Source: Prunus persica
Lineage: Eukaryota; Streptophyta; Magnoliopsida; Rosales; Rosaceae
Direction: 5' to 3'
NCBI RefSeq assembly: GCF_000346465.2
Contig: NC_034010.1
Coordinates: 3,170,926 to 3,234,925 of the forward strand
Length of the DNA: 64,000 bases
The notes below the pieces were generated by a model. That model searched no databases and had not been told where the DNA came from. It saw only the letters and a list, made by a program, of their open reading frames with translations. Positions 32,601-45,956 of the stretch are shown here, in pieces; position 1 is the stretch's first letter; each line of letters opens with the position of its first letter. Made by a program: the position numbers and the translations under genes.

Positions 32601-35600
32601 AGCAAACTTTTGATTCGTTATTTTTGAACATTTCCATTGAAATGTACTTCCAGAGAGTGATTTATGATATTTCAGTTTTTGATACTTGAACAATCATCAC
32701 CTGTGCATTGTTGTGGATGATTGACAACACGCAGGAGCTTTAGATGTGGGGACTTCGGGATCCTGCAAACCTGTATGCTGTTGTGCATCCACAGCGCAAC
32801 AGCGTGCAGGTGATATTTTTTCTCAATACCTAAGTACTTTCAAAATATGCAGTGAGATGCTTGATGCTTTTGCTAGATGTGTCTCAGGATTTTGCATTTA
32901 CAGCCAAATTTTCTTTCATTCTTTTCTTCTGCCAGTTAAACTCTTTTTTAGGATTTTTAGTGTATAAAGTGTTTTATTAGTTTTTACCTTCAAAAGCATC
33001 AGTGTCTTTGACCTTTCTCTGCTTTGTTTAATCTGGACAGCCTTTGTTTCTTAAGTCCAGAAAACATTCATCTGGTCAAATGGTCTAACAGCCATCAAGT
33101 ATGTGCGCATCATATACTGCTAATAATATGTGATTCTGGCCTTTATGGAGGTTTAGCCTGCATAGGTTGTTCACCTATCTTGGCACGGCATCAATTTTCT
33201 ATATCAATCTGTGTACTGAGATTAATAGCTTAAAGTAATTATAAACATACCAATTAGTCTTGATGCACTTATTTCTTTTAGAGGATCTGAATATTGTGGT
33301 GAAGTACATAAATGATTTGGCAATTGTGGTAAAGTACTTAATATCATACGCATACTGAATTTTGTGACAGAGTTTGGAAGATGAAATTGTCAGTGACACT
33401 GTCCTTACGTTAGCAAGTTTGGAATCATGGCACAGTTTGTCATATGGTCGTTTTCAGGTAACATATATATTTTCTGTTTTAAAAATCTATTTTCGTTGTC
33501 ATCAGAAATCTGGATTTTATGGTGCTTGATTTGCTTCTTTCATTTGCAGATGGAGCTTTGTTTTAATCCAGATTTGATCAAGAAATGGAAAAAGATGATA
33601 AGAAAGGAAGCCAAGGAGGCTGCAAAACGAGGAGAGCCTTTTGACCCCTCAACTACACTCGAAGTTCAGTTCTTGAGAAACCTAATTGAAGAGTTCCTGG
33701 AGGTAAAATTTCACACTTCTAAATTCTGAGCAATGCTTGTGGTCTGTGCTTGTCAATGCTAAGGAATTTATGGAACTATTATTTTTATTTTTGTGCCTGT
33801 TCTAGATACTTGATTCCAAGGTTGTACCCCCAGATCGTAGTATCAATGAAGATGATCAACTTGTTGAAGCTAATAGACTGGAGCATGTTGATGATGCTTG
33901 TGTTTTGTATTGTGAGAGGTTTATGGAATTTCTTATTGACCTCTTGAGCCAACTACCAACAAGGAGGTACATTTTGCATTTATGTTCATTTCTTATTGAC
34001 CTTTCTATTTTGTACATAAAATTTTGAACAAATAGGTGTCCTTTTTTACCATTCTCCTCGATAATTGGGTTAATTTATGCTAGCATAGGTATAAGTAGAA
34101 GAATGTTATGTGTACTACAGTTTTTCCTTTGATATAGTCATATACTCTGCCAGTTTGTGTTTTGCTAATTCAGTGTAATTGTTTGTGGAAATACGTTTGG
34201 TATTATTAGGACGGTTTGTGAATTTCATGTTTTCCTGAACGTCATCATATGCCCACTCTCTTATTATCTCCTTTCTTTTTAAATTTTGTCAATAACACAG
34301 AGGATAGATTCATTTCCGCAAAGATATATCGTTTACAGAAAATGGGTCACAATTTGGATCTTTTTATTTGTAAAACTTTTATACTGAGGTTTTAACCTAT
34401 TGGCATGTGCTTTTGTTATGAGAGTTAGAGCTTTCAATTTGAAGGCTATATTTTGCTATATTTTGTTTTATTCTCTTGTTATTACATCAATTTTATCATC
34501 TTTTGATTGCAGGTACTTGAGGCCTCTTGTTGCTGATGTTGCTGTTGTTGCCAAATGCCACTTGAGTGCTCTGTATAGACACGAAAAGGGGAAACTCTTT
34601 GCACAATTGGTCGACTTGCTCCAGTTTTATGAAGGGTTTGAGATTAATGATCATGATGGGACACAACTGACAGATGATGAGGTGCTTCAATCTCATTATG
34701 ATCGCGTCCAATCTTTCCAGCTACTTGCCTTTAAAAAGGTTCCTAAGGTCTGTATATAAGCAGTCATATACGGAGACTGATTTAAAAGGAGTCTCTGCTT
34801 TCTTATTCCGTGTTTTCCTCCATAGATTGATGCTAATGTTCTGATTTTTTTCTCTCCCTGTTGTGCTTATAGTTGCGAGAGCTTGCATTGGCTAACATTG
34901 GTTCAATTGACAAGCGCAATGATCTCTCAAAGAAATTGTCTGTACTTCCTCCTGAAGAATTGAAGGATTTGGTTTGTTCAAAGGTATGTATGACAGATTG
35001 ATAGGCATGTTAGTGAAGGTGGCGTAGTTTGAAAATCTCTATTTTGTTACCCAGAGCTGATATTTACTATGCTAATGAGCATGGGGCTTTAATTTATTTT
35101 TCGTAGTGTTTTGTGTGGAAATTGTTAGTGAAAAGGTAATGTACACAATGCTTTCACTTAATCTAACAGTGTATTGTCTCAAGTTAATCACTAGTTAACA
35201 AAAAGAGGGGTGCTGCATTCCAGCCAAGCCATAGCCTGGTCCTAATGGCCACAGCTAAGCCCTATCCTGTCTCTTTTGGTTCTCTCTTTCTGTTTTAAAC
35301 TTCTTTCTTAATGATTTTCAAGTGAATAAAACTTAAACTAAGTTGATGAAACCATGGGCAACAGATCAGAAGTTAGAGAAGAGAAAAGGTGAGGTTGAAA
35401 GCGATATGCTGGATGGTGACTCCAGGGAGAAGGAGAGGTAGAGATAGAAACAAGGAGAGAGGCATGTATAGTGTTGACAGCATTAGTGAGATGAGTAGGT
35501 AGGGCGGCATGAACTATTTTATCTTTATTTTAAAACTTAGTATTTAATAAATGTTTAGTTGGGGTTGGTCAGACTTTCGACTTTGGACCCATTATGTCTA

Positions 35601-36220
35601 GGCTGCCGAACTAGAGGGCTAGCCCTATGGACTTCTAGAGGCCAACTCTGCTCCTTTTTTGTAGGCTTTATTTTTTATACTGTTTAGTGGAGAAAGGAAT
35701 TGGTTTAAGGGTCAAAAGTAATTCTGTTAGAAGAGGGAGAAAGATCACTCATGTAGACAACTTCTACTTTACCGAATAAAGGCTTAGTCGAGCTGACTTG
35801 ATTTAACGAATCTAGCATTAGAACTGTAATTGTATTTATCTCTCTCTCTTTTATTCATAAGGTAGTTGCGTTTGATTTTTGAGCTTTAATATTGAAAAAG
35901 TTAGAGATGAAGTAATCATTTTGCTCGCGTTTGTTGAGTATTCAAGTGAATGTTGTCTATCCATATTTTTTTCTGTTTCAGGACGAATCTGTTGCAATTT
36001 TTATTTCATTGGTCTCTGAGTTATCTAATTAATTACTTGCGTCTTAGGAATGCAAGCTTTCCAATTTAGTTTTCTCCATGTTTCTCTCTCCCTCTCTGTA
36101 TCTCTCTGTCTCTGTCTCTCTGTCTCTCTGTCTTTCTGTCTCTCTGTCTCTCTCTGTCTCTGTCTCTGTCTCTGTCTCTCTGTCTCTCTCTGTCTCTCTG
36201 TCTCTCTCTGTCTCTCTCTG

Positions 36221-36251
<31 letters not shown>

Positions 36252-39200
36252 GTGGGTATGTGTGCTGAATTTATAGTGATAAATCTCATCATTATGTAAT
36301 TTTGCGAATATTTGTTTTGCTGATATTTTTTCTGTTATGCAGCTGAAAGTAGTTTCAAAGGATGATCCTTGGTCACAGAGGGTTGATTTCCTTATTGAAG
36401 TCATGGTTTCCTTTTTTGAGAAGCAGCAGTCTCAAAAAGAAAAAATAAATGCTCTTCCACTTTACCCAAATGAGCTGATTATGTGGGATGAAAGCCTTGT
36501 GCCAAGCATTAATTACTCTGGAGAAGGTTGTCTAGCCCTTCCAAAACTTAATTTACAATTCTTAACATTACATGATTATCTCCTCAGAAATTTCAATCTC
36601 TTTCGTCTCGAATCAACATATGAGATTCGTGAGGATATTCAGGAAGCGGTGCCGCATCTTCTTTCCTACATTAATAATGAAGGAGAAACTGCTTTTCGTG
36701 GTTGGTCAAGGATGGCTGTGCCGATCAAACAGTTTAGGATCAGTGAGGTAAAACAGCCAAATATTGGTGAAGTCAAGCCAGCTGCTGTAACAGCAGAAGT
36801 TACTTTTAGCGTTTCCAGTTATAAAGCACAGATAAGATCAGAATGGAATGCTCTTAAAGAGCATGATGTTCTATTTTTACTTTCTATTCGCCCTTCCTTT
36901 GAGCCTCTAAGTGCAGAGGAGGATGGGAGAGCCAGTGTGCCTCAGAGGCTTGGTCTTCAATATGTACGGGGTTGTGAAATCATTGAGATTCGTGATGAGG
37001 AGGGAACTCTAATGAATGATTTTACTGGAAGAATTAAACGGGATGAGTGGAAGCCTCCAAAGGGAGAACTGAGAACTGTGACTGTTGCTTTAGATACAGC
37101 ACAATACCACATGGATGTCAGCAACATTGCTGCAAAAGGCTCAGAAGATGTTTATGGGACATTCAACATATTGATGAGAAGAAAGCCCAAGGAGAATAAT
37201 TTTAAAGCAATTTTAGAATCCATTAGAGATCTTATGAATGAATATTGTATTGTTCCTGACTGGTTGCACAACATTTTTCTGGGATACGGTAATCCTTCTG
37301 CTGCACAATGGACTAATATGCCAGGTCTTTTGGCCACTGTTGATTTCAAAGATACTTTCCTTGATGCAGAGCATTTGAAGGAGTGTTTTCCAGATGATCA
37401 GGTTTGCTGATATATTTTCGTTTTGTTGAACTTTTGTCGGTCTGTCTGTTAGTATCCTGGAGAATGATTTTACTAAAGACTTTCTGGTTTGCATGTTCAC
37501 TTTTTAGGTTTCTTTTATTAGTCCAGATGGTACAGAAAACTTGAATCCAAGCCCCCCTTTTCGAATAAGGCTTCCCAAGACGATCAAAAGCAGCACTAAT
37601 GCTCTTCCAGGGAATAAGAAATCTACCGATTCTATCAGTGATGGCCCTGTGAAGAATTCTGATATTGAGAAAGAAAAAATTGTTGTTGAGGCATACACTC
37701 CTCCTGACCCAGGTCCTTATCCCCAAGATCAGCCAAAGAAGAACTCAGTTAGATTCACACCCACTCAGGTGCTATTCCTTCTTTTTAACTGTTTGTGTGA
37801 TGCCATTTTGTTGCTTATGCGCGATTCTTAACTTTCTGCTTGCATACGATCTTTCTTCTGTTGCAATATCCACTTGCCTTATCTTAAAAAGAAAATTGAG
37901 GTAAGACCTTGGATGAATAAATAAACTACACTAGTAAGCCAGAATTTTTTATATTTTTTTATACATTAGTAAGCCAGATTATTGAGGTATATTAGATTAA
38001 TAGTTTCAACATTTTATACCCTCTTTGTATCAGCTTTAGTTATTCTCTGAAAATCACGTAACACAGTATATGATGGTAATAGTAGTACGAAATAGGAATT
38101 TGTAGATTGTTTTACTTTTCAAACATCTTTTAGTTCTTTGTGAAGTTATAATGGATTGGTAAAGTAACAAACTTCTAATTAGGAACCGTGTTTGTGTTAT
38201 TTAGTCTCTGTTTTTAAAAGTTCTAATCTTGTTGTGTAGGTTGGAGCAATCATCTCAGGTATTCAGCCAGGACTCACAATGGTTGTGGGTCCACCTGGTA
38301 CGGGAAAGACAGATACAGCTGTCCAAATTCTGAATGTTCTTTATCATAATTGTCCATCTCAGAGAACATTGATAATCACTCATTCGAACCAGGCTCTCAA
38401 TGACCTTTTTGAGAAGATAATGCAGGTTGAAATTTTAAATTCTAATATTTTAGTTGGTTAAATCCTGCGTATAGCTTGCATCCAAGCTGGGATGAAGTAT
38501 TTAATATTTTCCTATTTTCTATTTTAGAGGGATGTGCCTGCACGCTATCTGCTTCGACTTGGTCAAGGAGAACAAGAGCTAGCAACTGATCTTGATTTCA
38601 GCCGACAAGGTCGTGTCAATGCCATGCTTGTGCGGCGCTTAGAGTTGCTAAGTGAAGTGGAGAGGCTGGCAAGATCTCTCCAGTTGCCCGAGGATGTAGG
38701 TTATACTTGTGAAACTGCTGGTTACTTTTGGTTGCTTCATGTATACTCGCGCTGGGAGCAATTCCTTGCTGCTTGTGTGGACAATAAAGATAAACCATCA
38801 TTTGTTAAAGATCGTTTTCCCTTCAAGGAGTTCTTCTCCAACACGCCGAAACCAGTCTTTACGGGTGAGTCCTTCGAGAAAGATATGCGGGCAGCTAAGG
38901 GTTGCTTTCGTCATCTTAAGACTATGTTTCAAGAGCTTGAAGAGTGTAGGGCATTTGAATTACTGAAGTCCACTGCTGATCGAGCAAATTACCTGATGAC
39001 CAAGCAAGCAAAGATAGTTGCCATGACGTGCACTCATGCAGCTCTAAAGAGGAAGGATTTCCTTCAGTTAGGTTTCAAGTATGACAACTTGCTCATGGAA
39101 GAAAGTGCTCAAATTTTGGAGATTGAAACTTTCATTCCAATGTTGCTCCAGAGGCAGGAAGATGGTTATGCACGGCTGAAACGCTGCATCTTGATTGGTG

Positions 39201-41126
39201 ATCATCACCAGTTGCCTCCTGTTGTCAAGAATATGGCATTCCAAAAGTACAGCCACATGGACCAGTCTCTCTTTACAAGGTTTGTCCGTTTGGGCATTCC
39301 TTATATTGAACTTAATGCCCAGGGTAGAGCCAGGCCAAGTATAGCCAAACTGTACAACTGGAGATACAGAGATCTGGGAGACCTTCCTTATGTAAAGGAG
39401 GATGCCATTTTCCATAGGGCAAATTCTGGGTTCTCCTATGAATATCAATTAGTGGATGTACCAGATTACCATGACAGAGGTGAGTCTGCTCCATCACCTT
39501 GGTTCTACCAAAACGAGGGGGAAGCAGAATACGTTGTCAGTGTCTATATCTATATGCGTCTACTTGGGTACCCTGCAAATAAGATATCCATATTGACCAC
39601 TTACAATGGCCAGAAGCTTTTAATCCGTGATGTTATCAACAGACGATGTGCTCCCTATGACTTCATAGGCCCTCCCAGCAAGGTAAGTAATAAGATCACC
39701 CCTTCACTTCACAAATGGGCTAGAATGGCAATATGTTATATAAAATGTCAGGCACACACACCAAAAATATAAGAATCTAACCGTCCAATTGTGAAATTCA
39801 AAGGTCTTGATCAGCAAGTTGTTGGCTCTATAGGTTAGTTTAGTTCTCCTTGATCCCCTCAGAACAAAACACCAGGAACTATGAAGGTTTCTTTATATGG
39901 TATTGTTAATGCATTTAGTCCTCTATGGTGTGCTATGCCAGAGATAAATGTCCTGCATCCTGACCCATGAACTCTGCTAACATTTTTCGCTTTTTACACT
40001 TGGTGATTGCATTTAGTATAATACTGTTTCTGTCGAGCTGTGATCTCATTAGTGAAAAATGTTTTTCATTGTGTAATGTTCTCAGGTTACAACAGTTGAT
40101 AAATTTCAAGGTCAGCAAAATGATTTCATATTGCTCTCTCTTGTGCGTACTCGCTTTGTGGGTCACCTTCGTGATGTTAGAAGATTGATTGTAGCCATGT
40201 CTCGTGCCCGACTGGGTCTCTATGTGTTCTGCCGCCGTTCTTTGTTTGAACAATGCTACGAACTTCAGCCCACATTCCAACTTCTACTTCAGAGACCTGA
40301 CCACCTTGCTCTTAATTTGAATGAGATTTCACCAAACACAGAACGCCACGTTGAAGACACTGGTCCTATGCATCTTGTCAGCAGTGTTGATGAGATGATT
40401 GGTATCTACCAACAGCTTTATGAGGTATGCCTTCCATGCAATTATAATCTGTTTTCCTTAAGAGTTCCAAACCTCAATTTGAGTGAGTTGGTCTCGTAGT
40501 TAGGTTACCTAGGAGAATATTAATGAGATGACATGGGGGTCATCTCTCTCTCTCTCTTGTGCCCTTAGATTACAACCCCCTTCAGATTATATTATATGCT
40601 TTTGGTTATTCTTTTCTGATAAATTTCAACATTTGACTGCCATTGACATTTCTGAATTAGTAATCAGTAGAGAAAAAGCTAAATCTGGCCTGTTGGCTGA
40701 TGAGGACTTACCTCTTGCAAAAGACTTGCCCCATAATCTTACTAATTGGTTGGAATTTCGTTATCTGGTTTCTGAAAGCTTTCTTCTCTTTGCCAGGTAA
40801 AGTTTCATCAGTACATGGCTTACTCAGGTCGAGTAGCTCCATCCATAGATGCATTTGAGGAGAAAACAACTCAGGAAAATTTGATATCCGGGCAACATCA
40901 CATGGATACAGATATACCTGTAACTTCCGATGGGGCACCAGAGGATAATACCCAGCATGGAAGCAATTTGGAAGAAGACACAAAAATGGATGCCCTTGCA
41001 AATGGTCAAAATCTGGAGTCATCACTCGAGAACCACTCAAATGGGGGGACAGATGTGGAAGCTGGTGGCGGTGACAGAAATGTGCCACCTGAAAGCAATT
41101 CTGATGAAACAAATATGGAAGAGTAG
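29686..41126 (+). CDS. AQR: AQUARIUS homologue, spliceosomal SF1 RNA helicase, 14 exons
   Basis: Exons: 29686-30108, 30371-30460, 31570-31632, 33371-33457, 33550-33702, 33806-33966, 34513-34747, 34873-34983, 36343-37401, 37508-37768, 38240-38425, 38528-39682, 40086-40424, 40797-41126. All are GT-AG and the phases join into 1550 residues, near the ~1500 usual for plant AQR. The N-terminal half is the alpha-helical armadillo-like region. Exon 9 covers the beta-barrel and linker region. Walker A GPPGTGKT is at 898-905, motif II reads MEESAQ at about 1133-1138, GDHHQLPP begins near 1167, [10 protein letters not shown] starts exon 13, and MSRAR follows. AQR binds the intron upstream of the branch point as part of the intron-binding complex in the nucleus. 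The last ~75 residues are an acidic, Asn-rich tail without a domain. Start chosen at [12 protein letters not shown], the conserved beginning. The nearest transposon ends 306 bp upstream. Confidence 0.97.
31150..31391. repeat. Tandem duplication in AQR intron 2
   Basis: About 120 bp repeated head to tail (31150-31272 and 31273-31391). Both copies contain GTAGCAATCTTGCCTTGTT and GGTAAAATCAGGAGTATTCT, with small indels between them. Confidence 0.85.
31718..32352. mobile_element. hAT-type MITE in AQR intron 3
   Basis: Ends CAAGGATGAAAATACTGG and, inverted, CAAGGACTAAAATATCAG. Flanks CTCCCTCT (31710-31717) and CTCCCTAT (32353-32360) match at 7 of 8, as for hAT. Repeated ATATCG motifs crowd both ends. 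It is 635 bp and non-coding, and explains part of the 1.7-kb intron. Confidence 0.7.
36078..36252. repeat. CTCTGT/CT microsatellite in AQR intron 8
   Basis: Interrupted (TCTCTG)n and (CT)n over about 175 bp, ending about 90 bp before exon 9. It yields Arg/Glu or Ser/Leu dipeptide frames on both strands that are artefacts. Its pyrimidine richness on the sense strand sits upstream of the exon 9 acceptor. Confidence 0.95.
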
Positions 41127-42389
41127 TATGCTTAGCAGTGATCCCATGCGGATGTTCTTTTTGCGTAATTGGTCAATCTGCTAGATATTTGAGTTAATCC
41201 GGTCCCTTCGGTCAAGGGAAACCAATAACCAAAGCCTCAATACAATTCATATTAGCTGTGTGGTGATGTTTGTTGGTGCTGCTTGTGGGATGGAGAAGTA
41301 TATATTGAGGAGATTGGCAAAGAGCATGCTTTTATGTACAGGGCGAAATTTTTGCAGAAATTCGTAGGAACTTTACATGTTTATGGCTGGTTGAAGGGTT
41401 TGATTGTAAGTGAAATCCTTTTGTAGCACACATCACCTTTGTATCTTTGTTGATCCTAGTTATCAATTAGCATGCTAATGAATTAACATGTAATTTGGGG
41501 GTTTACTCAAGTTCCTTCACGGTGAAAAAGTCCTATGGCTTCATCTTTTTCATAGTTTAGAAATGATGAAGTGGAATTTATTCTGAACATTGGTCACTCC
41601 AGTACCCCAAAAATATGTTCACAAGAACTATTGAGTGAAATTTTAATTGAAAAATAAAACATGGTGAGACCTATAAGAGGGCAAGAAAAAATTCATGACA
41701 TTTTGCCAACAGAAGAGAAGTAAGCTGTTCCAACAGTTTATCATCAAATATTCTGCTTTTATTGATCCTTTCAAGAACCCCAAATACACACCAAATCTCA
41801 TATGTTCTCTCTAAAGTCTGGTCATCACTCACACTGTAAGAGATTAGGACTTGTACTCTCCTATCTGTAAGAGATTAGGACTTCACTATGAAAAGTTGTT
41901 TCCAAGTACATTGCTCTTTAAGTACATTCCACACCACAAAACGAAAATGGTCTTTCCAGCAGTTTCCCAGCTTTCTCAACTTGCAAAACAGAGCATATAA
42001 ATACAAAGACTAGAGGAAACATAGGTAGGAGACGACCCAACTAACCGGTGGTGGCATCGCCAAATTCCTCACTAGCGTTGTACCTTTGGCATTTTGCCCT
42101 GGTATTGTTATTCCAGTTTGACCCAAAAAAAAAAGAAAAAAGCTTTCTCAACTTGTAGTTGTTGCCCTAAAATCTGCAGAAAACATCATTCTAGAAACTA
42201 AAGGGATGGCATATCCCACGACTGACTAGCCAGCCCATAAAGTGAGAGAAGGTTGGTAACTGTTATGTCACTCCACATTAGACAAGAAGTTCTTTGTTCA
42301 CATAATTATGTTATAACAAAAATATTACGAACAAGGTTGAAAATATTATAGTCAAAGTGATGTCAAATTCAGTTACATTGTTATGATTA
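41127..42389. other. Intergenic spacer with AQR 3' UTR
   Basis: The first few hundred bases should be the AQR 3' untranslated region; the poly(A) site cannot be fixed. A direct repeat on CTGTAAGAGATTAGGACTT occurs twice at about 41838 and 41867. No other gene or complete transposon is seen. Confidence 0.45.
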
Positions 42390-44700
42390 AACACACATGC
42401 CTTTGGTCAATGTCTGAAGAGAGTTGAGGTTGTCCTTGTCCATGCCTTTGGGGAGAGCTTTCAACTTATCACAACCCGCGATAGATATGAATGTCAGGTT
42501 GGAGGATCTTGTTGGCAACCCTCCTCTCGGGAAGGAAACATGACTTGTACAATAATCAACTAATAAATATCGAAGATTGGCAAGGTGGCATAGGCCCTCA
42601 GGTAAGGATTTAAGATTTGCACATCGCTCGATTATAATAGCCTCAAAACGAGTGTTCCCATGATCTGGGTAGCTGGCCCCTGGATGATAAGGATGCCAGA
42701 GATGGGCACTGGTACATGTCTAAGTATTCAAGACAAGATACCTCCTCTTGCATCAAACAAGGAGGAGAAGACGAAGAACCCTCTACTGCCTCCTCCTGCT
42801 CCACTAATGATTTCAAATTTTGGCACCCCTGCTTATATGTATTTTTCTTATACTTGTTGGTAAATGAGATCTTGCAAAATACATCATAGAAATGCACAGC
42901 TCAATCTTTATTTCTTCAACATAAGGTGGAAAACTAGCTTCTGGAATATAAAGTAGACTAGGGCATTTATATATGTGAAGTGATTGAAGTGATGTCAGGT
43001 GATGTAGTTGAAGAATTTGAGAGTTACTTTGAATAAGCAAACTGCGAAGAGATATCAGGTATGGCAGTAATCTATCTTCACTCGGCCATGAAGATGTCAC
43101 GTTACCAGCCAGCAACTCTTTAACCTTTTTTAATCATCCTGTCATGAATCCCTCAGTTTGAAGCCTCAACTCTGAAAGTTTTGAAACATAAGACAGACTC
43201 CAGTAACTCGAAGTCAATCTCACTTTTATTTATACACCACCCCTTTAGCAATTATGGACGTTGAATACACAAAGATGTTTATAGTCGGCAATTGAAACTA
43301 CCAACTGGTCACAATCATGAACCATAAGATTTGTTAATGAATCAAGGTTTTCAGGTAACTTACCCTCTAGTCTGGGACATCTATTGATCGAAAGGGTTTT
43401 CAAGTGGAGGAAAACTCTAATTCCTTCATCTCCTTCACATGAATACCATTCCTTCCAATGTTGCATATCCTCAAACTCAAGGGTCTCCAATAGCGGAAAA
43501 GACAAGCTTCCCCCTCCATAAAACTCAAGACCCACACTTTCCACTCCAGACATTCTTTAAATAAAGCATTCTGAGAGAAGGCAGTTGTCCAAGGGGTGGC
43601 AAGTATCGACAGTTACTAACTTACTACAATTCTCCAACCTTACAAGAACTACAATAGTGAATAAAGGATCTCCTATCCATTTTGAAATTGCAGACTACCA
43701 TAACCCTTGATCATGAGCTCTTTGAGATTTCTATGAGGTTTTAACATTTTCAGAACGTCTGATTCATTTTCAGTTGTCACTCCATTCTAGGAGCAATGCA
43801 TGAAGCCCTTCCTTGACATTTATATTTGCTTATCTCGCATCCTCTGCATCAATTACATTCTCCAATCTTGAGAGGCAAAATGTCCCTTGAAGATGCAGTA
43901 AGGGACCTATCTCTGTTACCATTGACTCACTATCTTTGCCCACCACAAGATTAGGCAATGCTTGCAAATTAGTCAATTGACTTAGTTGCGGAGGCATTTC
44001 TTCCAATGAAGGCACATTTGAATTGTTGAGATGGCGCAAATTAATTAAATTCCTCATGTTTGTAGGCAGTGCCTTCAGTTTAGAACAATTTCGCAGTTTT
44101 TGTATTATTCATTGATTTCAAGCAAGATATGTCACTGTTTAACTCCTAGTTGACGATATACATGCATAAAAAAAATACCTATATTGAACCAGATGATCAC
44201 TTAATTCACAGTAACTTGTTTGAAAAGTTATGTTACGTTAATGAACTTTCAGTCATTCATTCAATTTATTAGGCTTTTTAATGCGCTAATAGTGAGACGC
44301 TTGCAGTTAATATAATCTTCGGGCCTACTCCTGATACTAAAAACCTTTGGCAGTATGCGATTGCCAACGTTCAATGCATGTTGCACAAATATTTCCCAAC
44401 AATCATCTTCTGATAATATCTTATGAATTTGAGTGGCTCCCATCGTTCTTGCAACTTTAGCATCATGGGCTGTCACAACTAGCTCACTTGCAGGTGCTAC
44501 AAAACGAAAAGGGAATTGCAATTTCGTCCATAGATTATAGTCACATGTGTTTCAAACATCCTCCTTAATAACGAAAAGCGTTTTAGTTAGCAATGCCTTA
44601 CTGAGGTTTTCTTGAATTACCTAGCAATACCTTCTGAGAATTGTCTTTGGCATGTCATCATCTCTTCCAACAATTGAATTATGTTGTAAGAGTGTTTAAG
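42390..44700 (-). pseudogene. Relic of an NB-ARC-LRR resistance gene
   Basis: On the minus strand, from 5' to 3': a degenerate start of NB-ARC (VGRDDD-like, near 44690-44650), then a piece with LSKALLTK, degenerate kinase-2 and NLWTKLQFPFR (about 44640-44510), and RDAKVARTMGAT/LSEDDCWEIFVQHA (about 44490-44380). The piece then jumps to unrelated-looking residues, so GLPL and MHD are missing. LRR pieces follow at about 44090-43830 (MRNLINLRHL), 43560-43245 (LETLEFEDMQHWKEW), 43115-42813 and 42660-42393 (LKSLPEGLCHLANLRYL, LKALPKGM). The frames differ and stops lie between them. The coiled-coil and P-loop are gone. It resembles the RPP13-like/I2 coiled-coil class. It cannot encode a working receptor. 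Confidence 0.88.
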
Positions 44701-44776
44701 AGAGCTTGCAATGCAATAACAAGATTGAAGACTATCATATAAGAACGTCAATAAGCTACAGCTTTAATGCAATTTG

Positions 44777-45140
44777 GTGCCCATTTGACATTGCTTATTT
44801 GAGTTGATAAGTAATTTTTAAAAAATTTTGGGAAACCCATCCTGTTTGGTAACCTATGAAAAAATCACTTATTATTAAAAATTACTATGAGAGAACAATA
44901 TAAAAGAAAGCACTAATGAGACGCTTTCATTTTCTGATTATGCAGAAATCAATTTCAAAGAGACATTGAATTTAATGATTATACGAGAATCATTTTCTGA
45001 TTATGCAGGAATCAATACCAACAACACTTTTAACAAAAAGTTTACCAAACGTCAAACTACTTTCTCTCACAGCTGATTTATCTCACAACAAATCTGACAA
45101 CGATTATTTTCACATCACAACAATGCCAGACTGACCCTTA
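44777..45140. repeat. Dispersed MITE-like repeat, copy 2
   Basis: Direct-orientation relative of 2541-2904, sharing the same blocks over about 360 bp. Its ends are more clearly inverted here (GGTGCCCATTTGACATTGCT versus GGGTCAGTCTGGCATTGTTG on the other strand). It lies just beyond the 5' end of the resistance-gene relic. Confidence 0.65.
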
Positions 45141-45956
45141 GACTTTTATAAAATAAGGTGAATTTAGACTTAAAAAATTACAAGCAAATTCAACTAGCTG
45201 CTAGTTTCAATCTCTTTTTACTTCTTCGCTGTAATGAGTGAACTGGTTCTTTACATTTGGCTAATCAAACATATATGTTGACTAATTCTACGCAGAATAG
45301 GAAAAAGATTATCTCTTCATGAACTCTGTATTGGATGTGAACTTACGGTCATCCAGCAAAAAGCCACCACATTCCGATTGCATACGTTATTGTTGGCTTC
45401 GTGCTCCTGAAAGTTAAAAGGCAAAGCCTCATATGTTTGCCTATGCACCGAGTGTGTAACTTCACACTTTGTTCAAAGACTCATTAGGCAATAACAATAC
45501 GAGAAGCAATAGATATCTTCTAGCCAAGAGTTTAATACGTCAAAAAAGTCATCATTAGGTACCCAAAACATCAACCAAAACAGCTATACTACACAGTTTT
45601 AAGTAGGTTTTAGAAAAGGCTTAATTGTAGCAATGGTCCCTCAACTATACTCGAAGTTACATTTTGGTTACTCAACTCCAAAAATAGTTACAGAGGTCGC
45701 CCAATTTGGTGGCGTGTTACATCATTGGTCCTTCTGTCAAACTCTGTTAAATTTTCTGTCAAAAGTGAGGGTAAATTCGGAAATTCATCCACAACCCTCC
45801 CCTTCCTTCATTGCCGCAACCTACACCTTCCTCCTTTAATTCCTCCCAACCCCAATCCCTCTCTCTGAATTATATGAACCAAGATATGTAAGAGCAGGAC
45901 TAACCTTGTATGAAACTGTACTGAAAATTCTAATTAGGCAAACACCAAATGAAGTT
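45141..45956. other. Spacer with a fragment of a repeat
   Basis: About 45617-45790 (GGTCCCTCAACTATACTCG onwards) reads like the terminal region of a Mutator-like element, but the opposite end is not in the window. The remainder should include the 3' untranslated region of the TPR gene to the right. No gene seen. Confidence 0.4.

Noticed and set aside
32746..32967. Possible extra exon in AQR intron 3
   Set aside because: Exons 3 and 4 already join in phase (NAFQ to SLEDE), which matches the family; the open stretch has no suitable acceptor and donor in frame.
36044..36404. Open frames rich in Arg/Glu or Ser/Leu on both strands
   Set aside because: They are translations of the CTCTGT/CT microsatellite in an AQR intron.
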